From assembly GCA_963210315.1 (NCBI GenBank), contig OY723273.1:2046001-2110000 (forward strand): a DNA stretch of 64,000 nucleotides. Reading direction: 5' to 3'. Source of the DNA: Rhynchopus euleeides (lineage: Eukaryota; Euglenozoa; Diplonemea; Diplonemida; Diplonemidae). This document shows, one piece after another, positions 35,196 to 45,275 of this stretch (position 1 is the stretch's first letter; the number at the start of each line of letters is the position of its first letter). A program made the translations under genes and the position numbers. The notes beneath the pieces were generated by a model, which worked only from the letters and a program-made list of their open reading frames with translations, did no database searches and was not told the origin of the DNA.

Positions 35196-36343
35196 GGGGG
35201 GGTCAAATGGGGGTGACAAACACGATTTTTCAAAAAACCGGCGCAGAGGCCCCAAAGCCCCCGTAAACCCTCCAAACCCCCCCAGATCGGTCCGGAAACC
35301 CATCGAACCCCACTTTTCCACCATTCCGGGCACCTCAGGTGCCCGAATTGGGGTACCTAAATTTTGTGCCACCGTTTGGTACCGTACAGTGCCACTGTGT
35401 GGGAGGTTGGAAAAGAAAATGCGCCAACACACCACATCTGAGGGTTGCAATGCATGTTGCTTGCCAACCACGTCATCCGGTGGGTGTCAGGCGCTATGTA
35501 GGTGGCATTAGCCAGGTTCGATGTGTTATGGCTTGTATATGTACCTCCCTGCCACCATGCACCGAGAGGCTGCCTGTAGGTACGGAACAAGTCCAGATGG
35601 TCGTGTGATTCCTGTGCAGCAGTGCTCCACAACCGGGATGTGTTGACAACGACTGTTGCAACACGAGCTGTACATTCCGGGAACACACGAAGTGCGCTGT
35701 CGTGGTACCCATTGTGCCAGAATTGGTAGTTGCTGCGGTCTACTTTGCCTGGCCCAAGAGCACTGGTACTGAACAGTGCAATATGCGTGGCGAGGTGAAT
35801 GCGACGGAAGCGCGCAAAGCCAATACAGCTCTCGGATGGCGGGTGGTGGTGCCACTAGTGTGTGATGTTCACTCGAGGATACAACGCATCACAATGAATC
35901 AGCAACCGTGGACCGAGTACAATACGCTCTCTGTGGCTGGTGTGGGGGACAAAGGCAGTGCCTGTGCCGCAGGCAGGGAGGTACATATACAAGCCAGAAC
36001 TCATCGAAGACCTGGCTAATGCCACCTACATAGCGCCTGACACCCACCGGATGACGTGGTTGGCAAGCAACATGCATTGCAACCCTCAGATGTGGTGTGT
36101 TGGCGCATTTTCTTTTCCAACCTCCCACACAGTGGCACTGTACGGTACCAAACGGTGGCACAAAATTTAGGTACCCCAATTCGGGCACCTGAGGTGCCCG
36201 GAATGGTGGAAAAGTGGGGTTCGATGGGTTTCCGGACCGATCTGGGGGGGTTTGGAGGGTTTACGGGGGCTTTGGGGCCTCTGCGCCGGTTTTTTGAAAA
36301 ATCGTGTTTATCCACGTAAAAGGGGGGCATTTGACCCCCCCTA
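35194..36343. mobile_element. Foldback-type element with about 365-bp inverted arms
   Basis: The outer ends are TAGGGGGGGTCAAATG on the left and its complement, ending CCCCCCTA, on the right. Apart from a short indel near the tips, the arms 35217-35516 and 36013-36310 are essentially perfect inverted copies (for example GGTGCCCGAATTGGGGTACC). Weaker identity continues inward through GGCTTGTATATGTACCTCCC. The roughly 400-bp centre has no recognisable coding. The left TA is shared with the right TA of the 34009-35195 element. This looks like a non-autonomous DNA transposon with TA termini. Confidence 0.8.
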
Positions 36344-36902
36344 ACCCCCCCCCCCCCCGCTACAACGTCCCCACTGCTGCGCTGCTGTTTCATTTCCACA
36401 TCTCGCATGGCTATCCTTCTTTCCCGTGGACCCTTTCCGAAGGTTCCGGTTGCACATTGCGTGCTCCGGCACCTTTTTGACAAAAAAAACTCCCTCTCAG
36501 ATTTCTGCCATTCCTGCCCTTTAGAATTTTCCGGACGCAGAGCTCCGTTGAATAGCAAGGGGTCGGGCCTTTCCCCCCCTCCCCTCCCTCCCCTGGGTGG
36601 GCAGATTGAGGTGGCCTCGGGTACAACCATTTTTTGCAGACGCACAGTCCTCCTCCCCCCCTCCCCCTCCGACCCACACTGCCGCCACATCCCCGCCCCC
36701 CCCTGTTTTGTTGCACAGCGAACTGCCCAACCCCAACATGCGCCTCGGCAGAACTGCTGCACATGCCGCCATCCTGCCACAGCACATGGGACACCCGGAG
36801 AAGCAACAGAGGAGCAGACCACACCCCACCCCATACAGGGACGCCCTCCCACACCCACACGCGGAGTATCGAGGGCTGTGTGCGGCGACACGCCTTCCCC
36901 AG

Positions 36903-37696
36903 ATGGACGGGCTCTTCTCGGGCAGCGGCGAGACACCTGCGATTCCAGAGGTATGAAGCGCTGCAGGGTGCAGGGGCGGCATTGCGCTCCACCCCCTCCC
37001 ACACCTCCCATCGACCCAACCCGAATGATCTCGGCTGTTCTTTGCAAGAGCAGCATGAGATGAGCAACAGCCCTTGGACCCCACACCCCACACCCGCCCC
37101 CGCCCTCTTTGCAGGACACAGACCTGCAGGCAGTGAATGAGTTCCTCCTCCCGAAGGACGCAGGAGAGCTGAGCTATAAGGAGCTGTCAGATCTGCAGGA
37201 GGGGACGACCTTCAGCAGGGCTCAGGTTCAGCGACTCTACCGGAGGTTTGCGAAGCTGTCTGGCGGGAAGGATGCTGTGACGTCTGCAGGGCTTTCCGAT
37301 GCGCTGCCGCATGCGATGCGGGGCGGGTTTATCCTGGAGCGCCTGCTGGCGATACATTGCGATGTGCAGCAGGGATCGGCGATGTCATTTGAAGGGTTTG
37401 TGAAGATGATGGCGGCCTTCGAGCAGTCCTGCACGCACGACACACAGCTCGACATGGTGTTCCGCCTGTACGATCTCGACAGCGACGGGCGGCTGTCGCC
37501 TGCAGACCTTGTCAGCTTTATCGAGCGTCTCACAACCGGCAGCCTGACGACGGAGTGTATACACCAGGCAGTCAACAACACATTCGCCTCTCTCGACACC
37601 AATAGGGACGGCTTCCTGGAGGCAAGCGAGTTCAAAGCTGCATCAGGCGAGTCTCTGGACCTGCTGATGCTCCCTCTCGGCTCCACGGCCTTCTGA
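36903..37696 (+). CDS. EF-hand calcium-binding protein (calcineurin B/CHP/CIB-like), two exons
   Basis: The proposed exons are 36903-36950 and 37115-37696, giving 209 residues. The intron 36951-37114 begins GTATGA, ends in a pyrimidine tract plus GCAG, and joins two phase-0 boundaries. The ATG at 36903 directly follows a CTTCCCCAG acceptor-like site; an in-frame ATG at 36786 is the alternative start. Two canonical EF loops are visible: DLDSDGRLSPAD (residues 136-147) and DTNRDGFLEASE (177-188). The N-terminal half has two degenerate loops lacking the ligand residues, as in calcineurin B-like, CHP and CIB families of about 190-210 residues. These bind Ca2+ and regulate a phosphatase, kinase, transporter or integrin-type partner; the partner here is unknown. 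G-rich sequence follows the stop. Confidence 0.75.
36951..37114 (+). other. Probable spliceosomal intron, 164 nt
   Basis: It has a GTATGA donor, and a C-rich pyrimidine tract (CCCGCCCCCGCCCTCTTT) then GCAG at the 3' end. Removing it joins codon-boundary to codon-boundary and extends the EF-hand protein upstream, where the second exon lacks its own ATG. Confidence 0.65.
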
Positions 37697-37981
37697 TGCG
37701 ACTGCCTGGGAGGTGGGTCGGGGGGGGGAGGGGGGGGGGGGTCCGCAATCTCTCCCGTTTGGCCCCATCTGCTCCGTGCGAATTTTCGGAACTGCGGTAA
37801 CGTATCTTTGGAGTGAGCACGGCCTCGTTCACTGGGAGGTTTTGTGTTTGCTAATTCATGTAGGTAGAGTAGATAACAGGATGCGGCTGGTTAACTGTGC
37901 CTGTTGTGTTCAGGGATGCGGTGTCGTATTTTGGGGTGGGGAGTGCCTGGTTTTAGCCGCAGCAGGACTCCTGTCAGTGGC

Positions 37982-38322
37982 ATAATACCGTATACGTAAA
38001 TATTATGGAACGTAAATATTATGGAACGGGCCCATTTTTGGCCGGTCCGTTCCATAATATTTACGTTCCATAATATTTACAGGGCCAGTTGGGGACTCGG
38101 TGGTGAGGACGGCTTGCGTCAGGAATCGCGCGAAAAGTGCACGAGTAGGTCCCGTCAGGGACTCTGTATGCCGTCCGATCACCTGGTCCAAGTCCCCGAG
38201 TCGCAGAAAGCCCTGTAAATATTATGGAACGAAAAAAATCTGGAACGCCAACCCACCAGCGTTCCAAAATATTTACGTTCCATAATATTTACGTTCCAAA
38301 ATATTTACGTATACGGTATTAT
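37982..38322. repeat. 341-bp MITE with AATATTATGGAACG inverted repeats
   Basis: The termini are ATAATACCGTATACGTAAAT on the left and its complement, ATACGGTATTAT-ended, on the right. Subterminal copies of AATATTATGGAACG or its TTTTGGAACG variant are repeated two to three times on each side. The central 110 bp is unique and non-coding. The structure is typical of a miniature inverted-repeat element; the palindromic termini make the exact target duplication (probably TA) ambiguous. Confidence 0.85.
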
Positions 38323-38843
38323 AGATAGGGGGTGAGGACAGCGCTTTGGGGTGCAGTGACAGCCCCCATAGCAAGCAAGTCTACGGGATTTGCCTTTTGT
38401 TTTTTGCTCATCATTATACTGAGCTTCTCGCACTCAAAAAAATGGCTGGTTCAGCACTCGTCAGCCTACCCGCACACATGCACGAGGCAGGTACTGTTCG
38501 TGCAAACAAATAACCCAGCAAGGCTTTTTTGTTGGATTTGCTCGGATGGTTGGGCGATGCTATGTTACCCCAGTGTAGGATGCTGGACTTCTGTAGATCT
38601 GGAGTGGGGCGCACAGTTGGTTGCTTAGAGTGCACACCAGGGTGCCCCCGTCGATCAACAGGCTGGTGCCTGGCTATATCCAGCCGCTGCGGAGGGGCGG
38701 CACGAGAGAACATGTGCCGGGTCTCAGCGATACCACCATACAGCGAGCTCCGTTACCCACCTCACCCTTTCTGCCTGACATGATGTGTGATGCTGCACTG
38801 CCAACCCACCAACCTGCCGAGGCAACACACCGCAGGATTCAAC

Positions 38844-41800
38844 ATGCTACACACAAGCCTGCTGCTGCTAGCTCTGGCGGCGGAGCCGCAATGCCCCACA
38901 GACTGGAACTCCTGCATGAGTGATATTCTTCCCGACATGTCATGGGACTGGTCAGGCGCCCGCAACGATCAGATCTGCAACACCACGACGTGGATGCTGT
39001 TCGACTACTGCTATGTCAGGTGCCCGATGCGTCTCATCATCACAGAACCTCCCGAGCTGCGGATGTGGATATGTCTGTACGACAATATCTTCCAACCGTA
39101 CGCACCAGATGCACACATCGACCTCTACCACCGGCTGAACAACCTGGAGATGGACATCGAGGCTGTGGGGCACCCTAGTGTCGGCAACACGCGGCAGGGG
39201 TGTGAGGCTAGCGACTACGGCAACAAGAGCTTCACGGGGAAGATCGCGATGGGGATGCGGGGGTTGTGTGAGTTCACCACCAAGGCCCAGCAGGCCCAGG
39301 CGGCTGGGTCGGAGCTGATGGTCATCATGGACAACAGCCCGTGGCAGTGGGATATTGCCATATGGGGTTCGTCAGAGGGCATCGAGTCGTTCCCCACCCT
39401 GTGGACGCCGCGGAACGAGGCGGATTATGTATTCAGCGCCCTGGACAGGGGCGTGAAGGTGAGGGGGAAGTTCCAGTACGAGTGCAACGACGTGCCAGAG
39501 GATGTCGCCGAGAAACCGGAGGACTACCCGTGGGACAGGTGCCCCTGGGACCAAATGGCACTGGCCGACACGTGCACAGATCTGAAGGGTGCGCAGGAGC
39601 CTCTGTGCGAGGTGTGCACGGTGGAGCTGCAGCTGCCGGGTGCCGAGAAGCTGTGCCTGTTCGGGAACTACCTGTTGCCCCGCAAGCAGGAATCGCTGAT
39701 CCACACGGCGTGGGAGCTGCCGTACACCGCCCCGACGGACGAGGTGGTGTACCTGCCTACGCTCCCCAACGAGGGCTGCTCTGTGTCCGACTTCGCAGGG
39801 CTTGCCGGGAAGATCGTGCTTGTCCCTGAGACGGGGCAGTGCACGCTCTTCATGACTGTCATCAGCGCACAGGAAGCGGGCGCGAAGGCGTACATCCTGG
39901 TTTCGGCACCGTGGTACCTCCAGTGGTACGCAGTGCTGGGGCTCTCGCACCAGGTGCGCATCCCCGTGCACACGGTGGACTACCACACGACGCCGAGGCT
40001 GCAGGCCTTCATTGCCAACGGGGGTGGGAGGGAGATCCCCGGTGTTGGGTACTCGCTGGATGCCATGACTTTTACACGTGGCGAGGCGCCTGCGACAGAC
40101 CCACCTACACAGCAGCCGCTTCCTCCGATGGTGGTCGACAACAGACCGAAGCTGGACACGTCCCCCGACTTCGAGATGTCTGCGGGGATAGTTGTGTGTC
40201 TGGTGGTGGTGTGCGTGGATGTGGTAGTGATCGTCTTGCTGTTCGTGCAGCAGCATCGTGACGCAGTGCACCTGCCTGCCGAGGTGCGTCTCAAGACGTT
40301 CAGTATCCCGCTGAAGGTTGCGAGCATGGGACTGAGCCTGACGTTGTTGTTGTTGATTGCCATCGTTTCGTTCTCGCTGACATGGGCGGCGGGGCAGGAC
40401 TCGACCGACAAGGCGATGGACAACGGGCGGGCGGCACTTGGACTGGCGTATGACAGTTCCGAGAAGAACACGCTTGAGCTGTCGGACATCATCCGCAGCA
40501 CCGCTGTTGACCGTGTGATTGCTACATTGCAGACGGGTGTGACGAACATGGAAGACAAAGTGAAAGTGTTGGAGGCAATTTTCTTCTCCTACGACGGGTC
40601 GTGGGCACAGCTGGCTGCACACACTGACACCCTGTTTCAGATGTCATTCAACGAGAACGCTGACAATCAACCAAACTCCGTGATTACCCAAATCTTCACG
40701 ACACGTGGGTTCTTCGTCAACCACCGATTTAAAACAGACGACAGACCGGATAGCGCCCGGAAGGACGGTGTGTTAGGTAGCGTGGCCGAGACAGGCGAAG
40801 GGTGGCGGTATGGCGTGAACGAGTATATTCTCGACTTTTCGAACTTCGATGTCTCCTACATAAAGACGATCCCCTCCTACACGCACAATGCAAGCCGCAT
40901 GGTGGCGGGCAACATCGGGGACCCACTCGCAGTCACGTCCGGGCTTTCGAAAGGGTTCACCACCGTCATGGTGGGCAAGCTGACTTTCCCGGTGTACTTT
41001 CGCAATGTGCAACCCATTACTGTGTATAGACCGTTGTATAGCGCGAATGGGCAGTACCACGGCACCATCGAAGCCCACATGGATCTCCACGAGTTTGTAC
41101 AAAATGCGCTCGATGCTGCCTTTTCGACGAGTTTCCTTCAGAACCTGACTGTGCTTCTGGTGGATATTGCAGACAAGACTATCCTGGGTCAGCACGGCAC
41201 GGGGACGATTACTTCACGGCGTGAAGGGGTGGTGGACATGGGCGGGTTTACAAATGACCGCTTGACACAGCACGATCACTTCCTGAAGGGTCTGTACAGC
41301 ATGTATGACCACCCTGCTGTCAACGTCACTGCACTCACCCAATACCTCGACTCCGTGGACGGGTGGGTCGATCATGACGGGCTGCTGGACCAGAAAGACT
41401 ACTTCACCGAGCAGCCGCACATCACGCAGGCAAACATTGTTGCTTCTGGGGGGAAGGCGACAGACACAAGCCTGCACAACTGGGACGTGGAGATGCGTGA
41501 CGGTGCGTGTGGTGCTTGTGTGGCGTACGACGACCAGCTTCAGAAGGAGGTGCTGGTGTTCGACGGTATGACAACGTTGCATGTCTACAGGAACATGACG
41601 CGGCGCACACCTGTCGTGGCGAAGTCGCAGGTGAGTGGGCCTGGCGAGCCGTGGCGCAGCAGGCACGAGGTCTTCGCCGATACACTGACCCACGCAGACG
41701 GGACAGAATGCGTGGCGCACACCTTTCGTGCGGTACCAACAGATTCAACCAAGAAGTGCATGGTGCGGACAGACATTACCAACGTCGACAGCTACATGGT

Positions 41801-43649
41801 GAGCATGCGTATCCGCCCTGATATCGCGTACCCGGAGACGAGCCCACGTGCCACCACACCGCGTCTGTTCAGCGACTCACTAGTGGGCGATGCGAACATC
41901 AGGCTGTTTGCGAACGGGCAGCTGTACCTGTTCGTGCTGAGGTTCGGGTGCCGCACGGACGCCTATCCAGGCGGGTTCCCTGTGCATGCATGGACCACTG
42001 TGACGGCTGTGGTGGGTGGTGGGTTCTGCCGCGTGTACGTCAACGGCACGCTCCACTCTGAGGGACATGATGCACGGTGGGATGCGTACGGTCTCCTCAA
42101 CACCGGGCTGCACGGCGACCCGTACCTCACAGGGCAGTTCTTCAGGGGGCGCATGGACAGCCTGCAGCTGTTCAGTGACAGGCTGCTGGAGAAGGAGGTG
42201 GCATCGCTCCACACGGCAGGCAGGCTGGTGCGTGACGTGCCGAGCAAGCAACTATTTGTAGAGACTAAGTCGCTGAACATGAACGGTGCTGCCCGGAAGG
42301 GCGTGCAGTGGACTGTGGCGGTGATGATTCCTCGTATCGATATTATGCGTGTTGTGGATGCCAACAGACGCAAGACCCTGGCAGACGTGCAGGTGCAGGA
42401 GGACAACACGCATAAGGAGCTTACGCAGAAGGCGAATGACACGATCATGGTGATTGTCGTCATTGCGATGACCTCCGTTGTGGCGTTCCTGGTGTTCAAC
42501 AACCTGATGACACGTCCCTTCGAGGAGACGGCCGCCATCATGGCGCAGGCCGCTGTGCTGCGCATCGACAGCATTTCGCCTGGCACGTCGCTGATCACAG
42601 AACTGGGCACAATGAACATCGCCATCGGGTTGATGTTGCAGAACTTGAAGCTCTACAAGAGTTTCATGCCGCAGTCGGTGCAGCTGGATGATTCTTCGAC
42701 TGAGTGCGCTCTGTCATCGACAAAAGGGTCTCTAAATCGTTCGGGCTCATTGTGGTCACGCACGTCATCCCGCCAATCGGCTTCTTCGGCGTCTGCTTCC
42801 CCTGCGCAGATGAAGCAGCTCCAGTGCTCGCTTGTATCGAAGAAGTTTACCTTCCTCGCGATGAACATCCGAAACTGGCACGGCCACATCGCTACCTCGG
42901 CGGAAGGGGCGGTCATTGAGCTGCACTCCACCCTGATCGATTTTATGATGCAATCGTGCATCAAGCAGAAGGGTGTCAACGACATGTTCTCCGGAGACCG
43001 CTTCGCCTGCTCCTTCAACGCTGCAAAGGCGGCTGCTCAACACAAGGCGCTTGCGTGTACATGCGCCTTGGAGTGCAGTGCTGCTCTGAAGACTGTTGGT
43101 CTGTCCATGTCCTGTTCTGCCGTGTCTGGCGATGGCCGTGTCGGCAACATCGGGAACACAGTGATGCGGCGCTTCTCGTTCTTGACGCCGCTAATCACAT
43201 GGGGCTACGCGTTGGAGCGCTTCGCCTGCGGGAGGGGTGTCGCCATCGTGATTGACCCTGCGGTGTATGCTGACGCCGAACTGCTGATGACCCTGCGCCT
43301 CATCGATGCAGTCACATTCCCAAAGATGACTGACAAAAACATTCGGGTGTATGAGTTGATTTCGGGCAAAGCCGCTGTTGCAACTGACGAGTGGATGTAC
43401 CAGCTTGAAGCGGCAGCGAAGAACGACCCAATGAAAGAGTGGAATGCGTGCGCTGAGTGCATTGTGAATGAGGACTTTGAGGTATGGCTGCTGCCTGCTG
43501 TCTTCCTGCACCCTTCCCTACAGGTACCGCATGATCTGAACGAGATACAAAGAGATGGAAAGCCCATGATAAATGACCCCGCTGTGGAGCGCCTTGTCTT
43601 TGCTTGGAAATCCAAGAAATTTGACCCTTGCCAGATCAACTACCACTGA
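38844..43649 (+). CDS. Receptor-type membrane protein with degenerate adenylate/guanylate cyclase domain
   Basis: A single-exon frame of 1601 residues. The ATG at 38844 is chosen because it starts a signal peptide (MLHTSLLLLALAAEPQC) nine bases after a CCGCAG acceptor-like site. Domains by residue: two PA-like segments (about 110-166 and 309-393), TM helices at about 447-471 and 491-517, a long Cache-like sensor region (about 520-870), a LamG/concanavalin-like region (about 950-1130), TM helix about 1199-1220 with a juxtamembrane segment, and a class III cyclase homology domain (about 1330-1510). In that domain GD is kept (SGDRFACSF), but the first metal Asp is replaced by Asn (AMNIRNW) and the N...R catalytic pair is not found (ITWGYALE). 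It is probably a ligand-sensing receptor whose cyclase domain is inactive or regulatory. Confidence 0.85.
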   Translation: MLHTSLLLLALAAEPQCPTDWNSCMSDILPDMSWDWSGARNDQICNTTTWMLFDYCYVRCPMRLIITEPPELRMWICLYDNIFQPYAPDAHIDLYHRLNNLEMDIEAVGHPSVGNTRQGCEASDYGNKSFTGKIAMGMRGLCEFTTKAQQAQAAGSELMVIMDNSPWQWDIAIWGSSEGIESFPTLWTPRNEADYVFSALDRGVKVRGKFQYECNDVPEDVAEKPEDYPWDRCPWDQMALADTCTDLKGAQEPLCEVCTVELQLPGAEKLCLFGNYLLPRKQESLIHTAWELPYTAPTDEVVYLPTLPNEGCSVSDFAGLAGKIVLVPETGQCTLFMTVISAQEAGAKAYILVSAPWYLQWYAVLGLSHQVRIPVHTVDYHTTPRLQAFIANGGGREIPGVGYSLDAMTFTRGEAPATDPPTQQPLPPMVVDNRPKLDTSPDFEMSAGIVVCLVVVCVDVVVIVLLFVQQHRDAVHLPAEVRLKTFSIPLKVASMGLSLTLLLLIAIVSFSLTWAAGQDSTDKAMDNGRAALGLAYDSSEKNTLELSDIIRSTAVDRVIATLQTGVTNMEDKVKVLEAIFFSYDGSWAQLAAHTDTLFQMSFNENADNQPNSVITQIFTTRGFFVNHRFKTDDRPDSARKDGVLGSVAETGEGWRYGVNEYILDFSNFDVSYIKTIPSYTHNASRMVAGNIGDPLAVTSGLSKGFTTVMVGKLTFPVYFRNVQPITVYRPLYSANGQYHGTIEAHMDLHEFVQNALDAAFSTSFLQNLTVLLVDIADKTILGQHGTGTITSRREGVVDMGGFTNDRLTQHDHFLKGLYSMYDHPAVNVTALTQYLDSVDGWVDHDGLLDQKDYFTEQPHITQANIVASGGKATDTSLHNWDVEMRDGACGACVAYDDQLQKEVLVFDGMTTLHVYRNMTRRTPVVAKSQVSGPGEPWRSRHEVFADTLTHADGTECVAHTFRAVPTDSTKKCMVRTDITNVDSYMVSMRIRPDIAYPETSPRATTPRLFSDSLVGDANIRLFANGQLYLFVLRFGCRTDAYPGGFPVHAWTTVTAVVGGGFCRVYVNGTLHSEGHDARWDAYGLLNTGLHGDPYLTGQFFRGRMDSLQLFSDRLLEKEVASLHTAGRLVRDVPSKQLFVETKSLNMNGAARKGVQWTVAVMIPRIDIMRVVDANRRKTLADVQVQEDNTHKELTQKANDTIMVIVVIAMTSVVAFLVFNNLMTRPFEETAAIMAQAAVLRIDSISPGTSLITELGTMNIAIGLMLQNLKLYKSFMPQSVQLDDSSTECALSSTKGSLNRSGSLWSRTSSRQSASSASASPAQMKQLQCSLVSKKFTFLAMNIRNWHGHIATSAEGAVIELHSTLIDFMMQSCIKQKGVNDMFSGDRFACSFNAAKAAAQHKALACTCALECSAALKTVGLSMSCSAVSGDGRVGNIGNTVMRRFSFLTPLITWGYALERFACGRGVAIVIDPAVYADAELLMTLRLIDAVTFPKMTDKNIRVYELISGKAAVATDEWMYQLEAAAKNDPMKEWNACAECIVNEDFEVWLLPAVFLHPSLQVPHDLNEIQRDGKPMINDPAVERLVFAWKSKKFDPCQINYH

Positions 43650-44132
43650 GGCGTTGGCATGCCGCCTCTACCAGATCAGTGCTCGTTTGTCCCAGCCGCG
43701 GGGCGAGGAGAAGGGGGCAAACCAGGTCATGTATTTTGAAGGGTGGTGAGGAATCCAATGATGATACTGACGCCAAAATGGTATCCGTGATCTTGCCGCA
43801 GAAATATCTCCTTGCGACGCAGCATCGACAAGGTGGTGTTCCACTGCTTTTATCTTCTTCGAGACTCTTTCTCTGATGGCATGTACACAGATGCCTTGGG
43901 GTGGGCACAGGCACCCAGCCAAACTGGCCATTTTTTTGAGCACATTTATGATGCGTAAAAGTGTAGGAGTGCTTCCGACGATCCTGTTCCTTTTCTGTGT
44001 GTCTAGCTATCTCGTGTTCACATGTGCTCCACACCCACATCAAAGCAGCAGGCTCTAGGGTGGTGGAAGCGTCAACGCATCATTAAGGAAGAAGGAAGCA
44101 CGGTTGCTACGCTTTTCTGAAGAAAAAAACAC

Positions 44133-44678
44133 ATGTGCGGCCAGAAGAATCCTGAACCAGCGGCCCGGGGGCTGCGAAGAGACATCTTTAAAATCGTCCA
44201 AATCGTTCAAAATGTTCGAACAAGTAGTGTGTTGTTTGTGGTACGGGGTACGCCACCAAACTCACCGCCTTCTGTGAGATCCCCGTACATTGCTCTCTTT
44301 GTTTCTCGACTATATCCCTTTCGACCATCTCTGCTCATTGGAAACATGCATCAGGCACATCTTCCTGTTCGCCTGCACCTCCTCTCCCCCACCCCCACGC
44401 TCTCTTCCACGCTTGCAGATCTCTCCAGAAGCCCCTCACCCTCCACCCTCATGCGATGCTCACGCAGTGTCTCAATGTCTTTCCAGGCATATGATAAGGG
44501 CAGTTTGGTGGCGGTGGCAGCAAACGATATGGACTCGCCCCAACTCCAACCCAATGTTCGGGCCAGGCCAGGTCGCACTAAAAATGCAGAAGGTTCGGCA
44601 CCCTCGCGAAGGCCCCAAAGTCTTGAGTTTCCCACAAGATTGTCGGGTGGAAATAGCGACGGAGGGAGTGCGAGGTGA
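44133..44678 (+). CDS. Hypothetical small protein (doubtful)
   Basis: A 181-codon ATG frame, Ser/Pro/Arg-rich, with no recognised domain. An overlapping minus-strand frame of 141 codons is equally open. Pyrimidine-rich tracts ending in CAG (about 44385-44420) sit inside the frame, so it may be untranslated sequence upstream of an unrecognised exon. Confidence 0.18.
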   Translation: MCGQKNPEPAARGLRRDIFKIVQIVQNVRTSSVLFVVRGTPPNSPPSVRSPYIALFVSRLYPFRPSLLIGNMHQAHLPVRLHLLSPTPTLSSTLADLSRSPSPSTLMRCSRSVSMSFQAYDKGSLVAVAANDMDSPQLQPNVRARPGRTKNAEGSAPSRRPQSLEFPTRLSGGNSDGGSAR

Positions 44679-45056
44679 TTGCCGTGCACAACAGCGAGTG
44701 GTGCCTGCGAACCCGCGCACCGCACATCCTCGGGTGTCTCGAACGAATGACTCGCATCTGCTGCCCCCTTTTTCACGGTGGCCTCGTCAGTGATTGACTA
44801 GGTGCGATCAAATCTCTATTTGATTCCTCACAGAATGTGCAGCACTGTGCATGTGGCTACTGCTCACCTGACGGTTCTCTCTGGAGGGTTGCTGCGACCC
44901 GTGGAGTACGTTTCTGTCGTGGAACAGTCGTGGTGCGATGGTTCCCCCACTCGAAGACATTGTGCAAGGTGTATTCCTACCCCAAACTGCAAATGTCCTC
45001 CTAAATACCGTCACTCAAGTAATGTTGGTGGGGTAATAACCCACCAACTTTTTTGT

Positions 45057-45275
45057 ACCAGACACACCTGTGTGTCAGAGGAAATGCGACTGACACACTG
45101 AAGGAGTCGAAGCGCAGCGAAGCTTCTCATATGTTATCTATCTCTTTCTGCTCCGCCATCAATCCACTTTCGGTACTTCAGGCAGGTCATCCGAGGCGTC
45201 ACACACAGGGGTGGGGGTGAGAGAGAGAGAGAGAGAGGGGGTTTTTTAAAAGTGGATGCGTGCAATGCAAGCAAG
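45057..45275 (-). repeat. Dispersed repeat, diverged copy E
   Basis: It starts with GACACACCTGTGTGTC, a perfect hairpin, and continues GAGGAAATGCGAC. It keeps local similarity to copies C and D in the TTTCTGCTCCGCC and ACTTCAGGCAGGTCATCC stretches. It ends near GTGGATGCGTGCAATGCAA, the equivalent of the GTGGAAGCGTC end of other copies. A GA microsatellite lies inside at 45221-45239. On the minus strand the hairpin is followed by an A-run. Confidence 0.65.

Noticed and set aside
36016..37119. A 367-codon minus-strand frame opposite the EF-hand gene's first exon and intron
   Set aside because: It is Gly/Arg-rich and low in complexity, overlaps the inverted arm of a transposon and shadows a supported plus-strand gene.
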